A DNA stretch of 19,032 nucleotides from NCBI GenBank assembly GCA_964393535.1, contig CAYMUC010000058.1, positions 1 to 19,032 of the forward strand, in the 5' to 3' direction. Shown here piece by piece: positions 11,851-19,032 of the stretch. The notes beneath the pieces were generated by a model. It did not search any database and was not told the DNA's origin. It saw nothing but the letters and a program-made list of their open reading frames with translations. Origin of the DNA: CAYMUC01 sp964393535 (GTDB taxonomy: Bacteria; Actinomycetota; Acidimicrobiia; Acidimicrobiales; Ilumatobacteraceae). The translations under genes and the position numbers were made by a program. How positions within the stretch are numbered: the first letter of the stretch is position 1; each line of letters opens with the position of its first letter.

Positions 11851-14805
11851 GTGCGGATCCCCTCCGACCTGCCTCCCAGGCCCCCCCGTCGCCCGAGAGA
11901 TCGCAGCGCCTCAGGTCGCGGTCGCGGCGGTAACCGCGCCCGCATCATCCTGGCCTCGGTGCTGGGCGTGGTGGTGTTGCTGTTCCTCTCGGCACGCAGC
12001 CTGGCATCGTTCTACGTCGACTTCTTGTGGTTCGACGGGCTCAGTCGAAACGACGTGTTCTGGGGCGTGCTGTGGGCGCGACTGCAGTTGGCCCTGGGGT
12101 TCTCGTTGCTGTTCGCCCTGTTGTGCTTCGCCACCATGTTGCTGGCTGACCGCCTAGCACCGCCGCCACCGTTGCTGTCGACCAACCCCGAAGACCAGGT
12201 GACGCTGCGGTACCAGTCCATCCCCAAGCGGCGACGCCTGCTGCTGCGCATCGTGGTGTCGTTGGTGGTGGGTCTCATGGCCGGCCTGCCCGCCTCGGGT
12301 CAGTGGGAGAGTTGGCTGCTGTTCCGCAACCAACGCGACTTCGGCGTGACCGACCCGCAGTTCGACACCGACGTGGGCTTCTACGTGTTCCGCCTGCCGT
12401 TCCTGCAGTTCCTGGTGGGCTGGCTCTTCGCCGCCACCATTCTCCTCACGGTCGTCACTGCGGCGGTCCACTATCTGAACGGTGGCATCCGTGTGCAGTC
12501 GGCTGACTCCCGGTTGTCGTCGGCCACGAAGGTGCACCTCAGTGCCTTGTTCGCCGCCCTGGCACTGCTGAACGCGGCGCGCTACTGGCTGCAGCGGTTC
12601 GAGTTGACCACCTCGGGTCGCGGTGTGGTGCAGGGTGCCACCTACACCGATGTGAACGCTCAACTGCCGGCGTTGAACCTGCTCATCCTCGTGTCGTTGG
12701 CCGTGGCCGTGTTGTTCCTCGTGAACATCCGCCAACGGGGCTGGCGACTGCCGGTGTTGGCGGTGGGCCTGTGGGCCGTGGTGGCACTGGTGGCGGGAAC
12801 TGTCTACCCAGCGGTGGTGCAGCGATTCCTCGTGCAGCCCAACGTGTCCACTCGGGAACTGCCCTACATCGGGTTCAACCTCGAGGCCACGTCGCGGGCG
12901 TTCCAATTGGACAACGTGGCCATGGAGACCCTTCCGGTGCGGCCCATCACCACGGGCGAGCTGGAGGAGGGCTCGTCTCCTCTCACCGATGTACGCCTGC
13001 TGGAACCGGTGGAATTGCGTGACCGCTTCGCTCTCGACCAGGGCCTCACGTCGTTCTATTCGGTGCGGGATCTCGACGTGGACCGCTACGAGATCGACGG
13101 CCGCGTCCGTCAGGTCATGATCGGTGCCCGTGAGTTGAATCTGGCGGGTATCCCCAACAACACGTGGGTGTCGCGTCACCTGCTGTACACACATGGTTGC
13201 GGCGTGGTGGTGGCACCCGCCAGCCAGGTCACCGACGACGGCCGACCCGCCTATCTGGAACTCGACATCGATCGGCCCCAGTTGTACGTGGGCGATCGAC
13301 TGGGTGGCTATTCGGTGGTGGGCACGAATCAGCGCGAACAGCCGTGTCCGGGTGTCGATGCCCAGGGCTACGAGGGTGGCACCGGGGTGGAACTCAGCAG
13401 CTTCCTGCGTCGTGGTGCCTTCGCCGTGCACTTCGGTGAGTTCAACCTGTTCGGTTCCAATCTCATCCAGCCCGATTCGGAAATCCTGTTCGTGCGCGAC
13501 GTTCGTGATCGCATCAACAAGGTGGCGCCGTTCCTGCACTTGGACTCGGACCCCTATCCGGTGGTGTACGACCGGAAACTGGTGTGGGTGGTCGATGCGT
13601 TCACCACCACCAACCGCTACCCCTACGCCCAGCGGGCCAACACTGATCAACTCACCCCGGGCAGTGGTCTGAACCACAGCTTCAACTATGTGCGCAACAG
13701 CGTGAAGGCTGTGGTCGACGCCTACACGGGCGACGTCACGTTGTACGTGGTCGACGAGAGCGACCCGATCATCTCGGCGTGGCGCTCGGCGTTCCCCAAG
13801 CTGTTCACGGGCAATGACCAGGTGCCCGACGCGCTGCGACGTCACTTCCGCTACCCCGACGATCTGTTCCGGGTGCAGACCAACATGTACGGCCGGTACC
13901 GGTTCGACAACCCCGAGGACTTTTTCAACCGGGATGCGGCGTGGAGCGTGGCACAGGGTCCGTCGCGACGGTTCGAGGTGTCCAACACGGTGGGTGCCAC
14001 AGGAACCGGTCAAGTGGGCACCATCGAGAGCCTGGACGTCGCCGACGCCAACGTGGTGCGTTTCGAGCCGTACTACACGCTGTTCCATGCCCCGAACCGG
14101 CCCTCAGACGAGGATCCCGTGTTCTCGCTGTTGCGGCCCTTCGTACCGTTCTCGGCCGACGACAGCCGTAAGGAACTGCGGGCATTCATGACGGTGTCCA
14201 GTGATCCCGACACCTACGGCCAGTTGACGGTGTACACCGTGGCCGGTGCGCTGCCGCCCGGTCCGGCGACGGTGGCCGCCGAGGTCGACTCCGACCCGGT
14301 CATCGCACCCAGGGTGAACCTGCTGGCACAGCAGGGATCCCGCGTGGTGTTCGGCGACCTGCAGGTGGTGCCGGTGTCGGAGGGCTTGCTGTACGTGCGT
14401 CCGTTGTACGTGCGGCCCGAGGACTCCTCGGCTCAGCAGGTGTTCCTGCGCCACGTGGTCGTGTCGTACAACAACCGCTCGGTGCTGGCCGACACCCTCA
14501 CCGACGCGGTGAAGTTGCTGTTCCCCACCGCCGAGTTGGATCTGGGGCAGATCGTCGACGACGGCACCGATCCGGTCGACCCTGCCGATCCGTCCGCGCC
14601 CGAACCGGAGCAACCGGTGGATCCGACGGTGCCCGACGACGGTGCCACGGCAGCCGAACTGCTGGCTCGAGCCGACGTGTTGTTCGCCGAGGCCGAGGCC
14701 GCACTTCCCGACTTCGCCACGTACCAGGAGAAGTTGGAGCAGGCCAAGGAGTTGGTGCGCCGGGCGTTGCAGTTGCTCGACGATGCCGGCGAGTTGAACG
14801 GCTGA
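11851..14805 (+). CDS. UPF0182 family membrane protein
   Basis: This 984-residue protein is a full-length member of UPF0182 (COG1615), which usually measures 900-1000 residues. A short proline/arginine-rich cytoplasmic start is followed by about seven membrane helices up to residue 340, including the family signature SFYVDFLWFDGLSRNDVFW. The rest is a large extracytoplasmic domain containing the conserved blocks PYIGFNLEATSRAF, RELNLAGIPNNTWVSRHLLY, TNRYPYAQRA, RYPDDLFRVQTNMYGRYR and a final helical segment after an Asp/Pro-rich linker. The family's molecular function is unknown. The GTG at 11851 is chosen for the TAGCGT box upstream and because it begins just past the DivIVA-like stop. Its stop lies one base from the convergent coiled-coil gene. 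Confidence 0.95.
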   Translation: MRIPSDLPPRPPRRPRDRSASGRGRGGNRARIILASVLGVVVLLFLSARSLASFYVDFLWFDGLSRNDVFWGVLWARLQLALGFSLLFALLCFATMLLADRLAPPPPLLSTNPEDQVTLRYQSIPKRRRLLLRIVVSLVVGLMAGLPASGQWESWLLFRNQRDFGVTDPQFDTDVGFYVFRLPFLQFLVGWLFAATILLTVVTAAVHYLNGGIRVQSADSRLSSATKVHLSALFAALALLNAARYWLQRFELTTSGRGVVQGATYTDVNAQLPALNLLILVSLAVAVLFLVNIRQRGWRLPVLAVGLWAVVALVAGTVYPAVVQRFLVQPNVSTRELPYIGFNLEATSRAFQLDNVAMETLPVRPITTGELEEGSSPLTDVRLLEPVELRDRFALDQGLTSFYSVRDLDVDRYEIDGRVRQVMIGARELNLAGIPNNTWVSRHLLYTHGCGVVVAPASQVTDDGRPAYLELDIDRPQLYVGDRLGGYSVVGTNQREQPCPGVDAQGYEGGTGVELSSFLRRGAFAVHFGEFNLFGSNLIQPDSEILFVRDVRDRINKVAPFLHLDSDPYPVVYDRKLVWVVDAFTTTNRYPYAQRANTDQLTPGSGLNHSFNYVRNSVKAVVDAYTGDVTLYVVDESDPIISAWRSAFPKLFTGNDQVPDALRRHFRYPDDLFRVQTNMYGRYRFDNPEDFFNRDAAWSVAQGPSRRFEVSNTVGATGTGQVGTIESLDVADANVVRFEPYYTLFHAPNRPSDEDPVFSLLRPFVPFSADDSRKELRAFMTVSSDPDTYGQLTVYTVAGALPPGPATVAAEVDSDPVIAPRVNLLAQQGSRVVFGDLQVVPVSEGLLYVRPLYVRPEDSSAQQVFLRHVVVSYNNRSVLADTLTDAVKLLFPTAELDLGQIVDDGTDPVDPADPSAPEPEQPVDPTVPDDGATAAELLARADVLFAEAEAALPDFATYQEKLEQAKELVRRALQLLDDAGELNG

Positions 14806-14806
14806 G

Positions 14807-15169
14807 TCAGCGGCCCCGACGACGCAGTTCGTCGGCCAGTTCTGCCAACTCGGCCCTCAGCGCCAAGTCATAACGCACCTGCTCGGCGGCCAGGCGTTCC
14901 TGAGCGGCACGAAGGTCGTCGAGCGCACCGAACTCCTGTGAGAGTTCGTCGAGTTGGCGTGCCAGTTCGGTGGTCGTGTTGGTGATGCGCTGGTCCAGAT
15001 CGGCCAGCGATGCGCCGGGGGCCGGCGGCGGGGGAGTGCTCACCTCGACCGGTACGGGCATGTTCGCGACCAACGCCCGCAACCGCTCCACTTCTGCTCG
15101 CAGTGTCGCTAGTTCCGCCTGGGTGTTGTCGACGACGGGAGCCTGCTTGCGACGACGGAACCAGCCCAT
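14807..15169 (-). CDS. Small coiled-coil protein, unknown function
   Basis: This 120-residue protein begins MGWFRRRKQAPVV, a basic amphipathic start that could touch the membrane, followed by a leucine-rich coiled coil (QAELATLRAEVERLRALVA), a proline-rich hinge (STPPPPAPG) and a second coiled coil to the end (LDELSQEFGALDDLRAAQER). I know no named family. The ATG at 15169 is supported by TACCCT 6 bases upstream. Its stop faces the UPF0182 stop with one base between them. The large surface-protein gene ends 27 bases upstream on the same strand, so the two may be linked, although this gene has its own -10 box. Confidence 0.82.
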   Translation of the reverse strand: MGWFRRRKQAPVVDNTQAELATLRAEVERLRALVANMPVPVEVSTPPPPAPGASLADLDQRITNTTTELARQLDELSQEFGALDDLRAAQERLAAEQVRYDLALRAELAELADELRRRGR

Positions 15170-15175
15170 AGGGGC

Positions 15176-15181
15176 AGGGTA
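15176..15181 (-). promoter_or_regulatory. -10 box TACCCT for the coiled-coil gene
   Basis: On the minus strand TACCCT is followed by 6 bases and the ATG at 15169, without a ribosome site. The layout matches the other leaderless candidates in the window. No clear -35 box is present. Confidence 0.48.
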
Positions 15182-15196
15182 GACGGACGGCGGTGA

Positions 15197-18100
15197 TCAG
15201 ACCATGGTCTGGATGCCGACCCACAACGTGACCACACCGCCGAGGCGGTACGCGTGGCGCAAGGAAGGGCGTTCGTTCCAACGCATTTCGCCCTCGGCCG
15301 GTTCACGGCCCACCAGGGCCAACAGCGCCAAGAGGGCGGGGAACCCGGCCAACACCACGAACGATGTGCGTGCGTAGTCGGGGGTAGCGCCCAGCCATTG
15401 CTCCACCCACACCGCCAGCGTGGCACCCATCCACAACAGCACCACCATGTACGGGGTTCCCTGTGGAAGCACTCGCCACAGCACGGGACTGTTGGGGAAG
15501 CGGTCGGCGATGAACCCCAACAGGACGGGCCCGGCGTACAGGGCCACCGCCGCCCACAACTGCCAGGTGTTGCCGAGGAAGGCGATCACCACGAACACGT
15601 AGGTCGCTGCGCTGATGAATACCGAGATGGCCTGCCGCAGTGTCGAGGGATCGGGGTAGTCCTCGGGCGTGACGGCGATGATTCTGGCGGGGAACCACCG
15701 CGCCGCCGCCTCTTCGGCCAGCACCTGCACCGCAAGGGCAGCCGTCACCCATAGCGCCAGTCGGTTCGTGTAGTCGGTGATCGGTAGGTACACGCCGGCC
15801 ATGCCGTTCAAGCCCCACACGATGCCCTGGGCCACCAGACCGCCCATCAGTGGTGCGATCGCCAGGTCGGCGAGACGCTCCCACCAGTCGGCCAGGGTGG
15901 TCGAGGGTGGGCGGCGAAGTGGGCGAAAGGCCTTGGCCACCAGTCCGGGCCCCACGAAGGCGGCTGCGAGGCCCAGCAGGGTGCGAACGTCCCATGCGTT
16001 CTCCACGCCGCCCGAGGCGATCACACTTCCTGCGATCACGAGGAAGCCCACCGAACCGGCGAGCGCATCCATGGTGCCCACGATCATGAGCGCCGTCATG
16101 AGGGCCAATGCTGGTGGCGTTGCCTCCCCGCCGATGTCGATGCTGGCGAGCACACCCAGCACGGCACCCGTGGCGGTGAGCAACAGTGAGGCACTGCCGA
16201 ACAGTGCTCGCCATGTGCTGCCGTCACCGACCACACGCTCGAGGAGGGGCGACTTCGGTGCAGACCACTGCAGCACCGACCTCGTGAGTTGGTCGAGTCT
16301 TTGGGTGGCGGGCCAGTTGGCGATCCATTGCCATCTACTGGCTGTGCGATCCTCGACATTCGCTTCGAGGTGCATGCTGCCCACGGCTTCGACGTAGCCC
16401 ACCTCGTCGCTGGCTGCGCTGCTGGAGCCACCGCCCGACGCCCCCGGCGTGCTTGAACGCGCCGCGGCACCGGCAGCGCCGGCGGCGGCACCTGCCGCCG
16501 ATGCGGCTGCCAACACCGCCACGGCGGTCACGGCGTTCTCCACGAGGTCCTCGGGGTTGTCCAGTGCCGAGTAGGGATCGCCGGGTTGGGGGGATGCCGG
16601 TTCGTCGGGCGCAGGCTCGGGCTCGGCGGGGTTGGGATCGGGAGTTGGGGGCTGTGTGACAGGCGGTTCGGTGGTGGGCACCGAGGTGTCGGTGGGTTCC
16701 TCTTGCGCCTCGGTGACGGTCAACCCCAGCGATACGGCTCGAAGGGCGCTCTCGGAGTCGAGACCCACGAGTTGGAGGGTGTGCGTGCCGGGAGCCAACG
16801 CCTCGGGAATCGTCACGGCGACGCTCAACGCACCTGCGGTGTCGGTGGTGGTGCTGCCCAGTGCCAGGGGAGTTGAGAAGGCCCACGTCTCCACCGGCTG
16901 CTGGGGTCCGAACCCGTCGCCGCTCACCGTCAGACGATCGAGGTGGGCGACCACCAGGGTGCCGTTGTCGGCCAGTGGCCGAGGTGCTCCATCGGAGGTG
17001 GTGGCGGTCATCGTCAGTGCCACGCCCTGGCCGGTGATGCTCAGTCCGTCGCCCCCACGTGGCGTCACCTGCAGGCCGAGTTCCTGGCCGTCGACCAGGA
17101 GCACGGCGTTGCCGGGGGCGACGATCACCGGTTGGCCGTTGGGGAACTCGACCACCGGGGCCAGGGTCGGAGAGGGCGGTGCTGTCGTCGTAGCGGGCGG
17201 GTCGGGCCCTGGTGGCGGCGACGGCAGCGGTGCTGCTGTGGTCGGTGGGACGGTGTTGGGAGCCACTGACGACGTCGGAGGGACGGTGGTCGTGGTGGTC
17301 GTGGTCGTCGTGGTGGTGGTGGTTGTGGTGGTTGTGGTGGTTGTGGTGGTTGTTGTTGTGGTGGTGGTGGTCGACGGCGGTGTGGTCGTGGTGGTCGTGG
17401 ATGGCTGCGGCGTGACCAGTGCCTCCGTCACATGCGCCGCCAACTTGGCGTAGGTGTCGGCATTGTTCACACCTGCGCTGGCGACTCGCCCGTTCATGCG
17501 GGTCAGCACATCGCTGGCCAGGGTGCCCAACCCCAGGCGCTCGTAGTCGTCGGCAGTGGGCGCCGTCGAGGTGCCGTTCGTGGTGGCGTAGTCGAGGACG
17601 CGTCGGTAGCTGTCCACCAGAGCTTGGGCCCCGATGGTCGTGGCAACGTTCGTGCCGCTGACGCTCGCCGAGGCCAAGACCGTGGCAAGCGAAGCGGCGA
17701 AGGCCTCGGTGTCGACGCCGGTGATGGTGGCCTGGGTCCACTCGCCGGCATTGGGCGGTGTGCCCCCGTTGGCGTCGGCGTAGGTGACGATGTCCACGAG
17801 GCGCGAGACCGCGTTCAGTGTGGTCTGGAACGCCAGGACGGCACGGTCGGCCGTGTTGCCGTCAGCGAGGCCGAACTCCACGATGGCGCGGCGGCTCTCG
17901 AACGAGTCCTCGTCCTTCCAACGGCCGTTGGTTCCCTTGAGCACGCCGAGGTCCTCGCCGGTCAGAAAGTTGTTCGGCTCATCGCCGCAGAGGAAGCAAC
18001 TCTCGTCGTCCCACCATGCGAAGCGGGGAACACCACTGACGGTCACGGTGCCGCGCTGGGCACGGGGTTGCGAAGCGGACGTCCAGAACACGGTGCCGGT

Positions 18101-18853
18101 CCCACCGTTGGCTTCGCCTTCGGGGCCCTCGACCCATTCCCAGACGCCTTCCAAGCGGGTGTCCGTGGCGCCGATCCACCAGTCGTTGCTCGAGACCAGA
18201 GCGCTCACGAACTGCTGCTCGGCTTCGCTGGTGATCGTCACCAGATAGCCGGTCAGTCCGAACAGTCCTCGTGTCGCAGCGTCAGCGCGTGCGTCGACCC
18301 AGGATCGCGTTGTCGACACGGTCTGGTAGTAGTGGCCGTTGGACGGGTTGAAGGCGGTTCCAGCAGGGAGGTCCTGTCGCACGGTCGCCGACAGCGTCAC
18401 CTCGCCCGGTTGTTCCGGCACCTGCCAGGTCACCCGGCCCGAACTCAGGGCGGTCACCACCGAGGTGGTGGTGCCGCTGAAGGTCAGCACCGTTCCGGCG
18501 TTGGTCGTTGCGGAGTTGGTGAACGTCAACCCCGAGTCGTCCAGTAGCAGTAGTCCGGGTGCGGTGCCCGACACGGTGACGGTGGCCGTCAGGTCGCGCT
18601 CGGCCGCGAAGTATCCGGTCGTGACGGCGAAGGTCAGAGGCGTGCTCACCGGTGATGCGCTGGTGGTGCTCACGCGGGTTGTGGTCGCCGTGGTCAGTGC
18701 CAGTGTTGGGGCGCTGAGTGTCTGTGGGCTCGGCGACGGGGCGGCCAGCGATGTGGCTCGTTCGGTGCCGGTGTCCAGACTGGCAAGGGCGACGCTGCCG
18801 GCGATGGCGGTGGCCACGACCAACCGTGTCCACATCGCCAGCAACTTTCGCAT
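15197..18853 (-). CDS. Large surface protein: C-type lectin-like domain, poly-Thr stalk, polytopic C-terminus
   Basis: This 1218-residue protein starts with a signal-type sequence (MRKLLAMWTRLVVATAIAGS and on). Residues 65-160 look like a beta-rich Ig-type domain. Residues 163-328 form a C-type lectin-like domain with WWIGATDTRLEGVWEWVEGP, GDEPNNF, GEDLGVL and GRWKDED, plus a close pair C286/C289. Two helical repeats (about 340-478) centre on YADANGG and DYATTNGTS. A Thr-rich stalk (486-523 and beyond) leads to an Ig/IPT-like domain ending near LGLTV, then a Pro/Glu linker, an Ala-rich segment and a C-terminal part from about 884 with roughly ten hydrophobic helices. Its ligand is unknown; lectin-like folds may bind sugars or proteins. 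The ATG at 18853 lies 7 bases after TACGCT. Longer starts would enter the tRNA promoter. Confidence 0.87.
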   Translation of the reverse strand: MRKLLAMWTRLVVATAIAGSVALASLDTGTERATSLAAPSPSPQTLSAPTLALTTATTTRVSTTSASPVSTPLTFAVTTGYFAAERDLTATVTVSGTAPGLLLLDDSGLTFTNSATTNAGTVLTFSGTTTSVVTALSSGRVTWQVPEQPGEVTLSATVRQDLPAGTAFNPSNGHYYQTVSTTRSWVDARADAATRGLFGLTGYLVTITSEAEQQFVSALVSSNDWWIGATDTRLEGVWEWVEGPEGEANGGTGTVFWTSASQPRAQRGTVTVSGVPRFAWWDDESCFLCGDEPNNFLTGEDLGVLKGTNGRWKDEDSFESRRAIVEFGLADGNTADRAVLAFQTTLNAVSRLVDIVTYADANGGTPPNAGEWTQATITGVDTEAFAASLATVLASASVSGTNVATTIGAQALVDSYRRVLDYATTNGTSTAPTADDYERLGLGTLASDVLTRMNGRVASAGVNNADTYAKLAAHVTEALVTPQPSTTTTTTPPSTTTTTTTTTTTTTTTTTTTTTTTTTTTTTVPPTSSVAPNTVPPTTAAPLPSPPPGPDPPATTTAPPSPTLAPVVEFPNGQPVIVAPGNAVLLVDGQELGLQVTPRGGDGLSITGQGVALTMTATTSDGAPRPLADNGTLVVAHLDRLTVSGDGFGPQQPVETWAFSTPLALGSTTTDTAGALSVAVTIPEALAPGTHTLQLVGLDSESALRAVSLGLTVTEAQEEPTDTSVPTTEPPVTQPPTPDPNPAEPEPAPDEPASPQPGDPYSALDNPEDLVENAVTAVAVLAAASAAGAAAGAAGAAARSSTPGASGGGSSSAASDEVGYVEAVGSMHLEANVEDRTASRWQWIANWPATQRLDQLTRSVLQWSAPKSPLLERVVGDGSTWRALFGSASLLLTATGAVLGVLASIDIGGEATPPALALMTALMIVGTMDALAGSVGFLVIAGSVIASGGVENAWDVRTLLGLAAAFVGPGLVAKAFRPLRRPPSTTLADWWERLADLAIAPLMGGLVAQGIVWGLNGMAGVYLPITDYTNRLALWVTAALAVQVLAEEAAARWFPARIIAVTPEDYPDPSTLRQAISVFISAATYVFVVIAFLGNTWQLWAAVALYAGPVLLGFIADRFPNSPVLWRVLPQGTPYMVVLLWMGATLAVWVEQWLGATPDYARTSFVVLAGFPALLALLALVGREPAEGEMRWNERPSLRHAYRLGGVVTLWVGIQTMV
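17285..17371 (-). repeat. 29-codon threonine run
   Basis: Twenty-nine consecutive ACN codons (residues 495-523 of the surface protein) form a trinucleotide repeat in which ACC predominates, mixed with ACA and ACG. A shorter run of six Thr codons (17381-17398) lies just before it, separated by PPS. Such stalks are often glycosylated in actinobacterial surface proteins. Slippage would keep the frame. Confidence 0.92.
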
Positions 18854-18860
18854 GGTCCAA

Positions 18861-18866
18861 AGCGTA
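18861..18866 (-). promoter_or_regulatory. -10 box TACGCT of the surface-protein gene
   Basis: On the minus strand TACGCT lies 7 bases before the ATG at 18853, with no ribosome site, suggesting a leaderless transcript. No well-placed -35 box was found. It diverges from the tRNA promoter 50 bases away. Confidence 0.5.
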
Positions 18867-18917
18867 GAGAGAGATGGGCCAACTGCCATGTCACCGACGG
18901 GGACTTCGGCCGGCCGG

Positions 18918-18946
18918 TTGTCAGTAAGCTGCGGTGGCGGTACTCT
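18918..18946 (+). promoter_or_regulatory. Promoter of the initiator tRNA gene
   Basis: TTGTCA (18918-18923), an exact 17-base spacer and TACTCT (18941-18946) make a strong -35/-10 pair. The tRNA begins 14 bases after the -10 box, leaving room for a short 5' leader for RNase P to remove. Confidence 0.7.
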
Positions 18947-18960
18947 CTTCCACGCTTCGC

Positions 18961-19032
<72 letters not shown>

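Noticed and set aside
12154..14088. Minus-strand frame of 644 residues, rich in His, Gln and Arg
   Set aside because: It is the antisense shadow of the UPF0182 gene, whose plus-strand product matches the family along its whole length.
17281..17400. Repetitive block that might be taken for a CRISPR or tandem DNA element
   Set aside because: The period is three bases, in frame with the surface protein and coding for Thr; there are no spacers or regular repeat units.

Overview
The window reads as a chromosomal segment of a high-GC Gram-positive bacterium. It looks most like an actinobacterium, possibly of the Acidimicrobiia; this is inferred from gene content and style, not from a marker-gene search. 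Supporting signs are third codon positions dominated by G/C, frequent GTG starts, actinobacterial families (PAC2, MMPL, PDZ-Lon, DivIVA-like, UPF0182) and many starts placed 6-8 bases after a TANNNT -10 box, the layout of leaderless mRNAs. Sixteen protein genes and one tRNA are supported. No gene-free stretch exceeds 300 bases, and there is no CRISPR array, insertion sequence or rRNA.

Left part (1-3683). A PAC2-family gene reads leftward and stops at an in-frame TAG, although the same frame continues with family-like sequence to the window edge. A GNAT acetyltransferase diverges from it. Next come an MntA-HepT nucleotidyltransferase/HEPN toxin-antitoxin pair with visibly lower GC3, a TetR regulator, and a divergent DUF4188 (af470-like) gene sharing a 45-bp palindromic operator region with it. 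An SRPBCC protein follows.

Middle (3711-9954). A 780-residue MMPL/RND transporter is followed by a DUF2157-like polytopic protein, whose 3' end overlaps a convergent Dps gene. Leftward-reading Dps, HEAT-repeat and small membrane-protein genes form a possible unit. The small membrane-protein gene overlaps, start to start, a rightward membrane-anchored PDZ-Lon protease.

Right part (10019-19032). A DivIVA-like coiled-coil protein has long Glu-Pro repeats and a Cys/His-rich C-terminus resembling the end of phage Mu F/SPP1 gp7 head proteins. A complete UPF0182 membrane protein follows, its putative promoter overlapping the preceding stop codon. On the opposite strand lie a small coiled-coil protein and a 1218-residue cell-surface protein combining a signal peptide, C-type lectin-like domain, helical repeats, a 29-Thr tract, an Ig/IPT-like domain and a multi-pass C-terminus. 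Diverging from it, an initiator tRNA-Met with a clear promoter is cut by the window end.

The strongest leads for something undescribed are the DivIVA/Mu-F-like fusion within the PDZ-Lon/UPF0182 cluster, the lectin-polyThr-polytopic surface protein, and the amber codon in PAC2.
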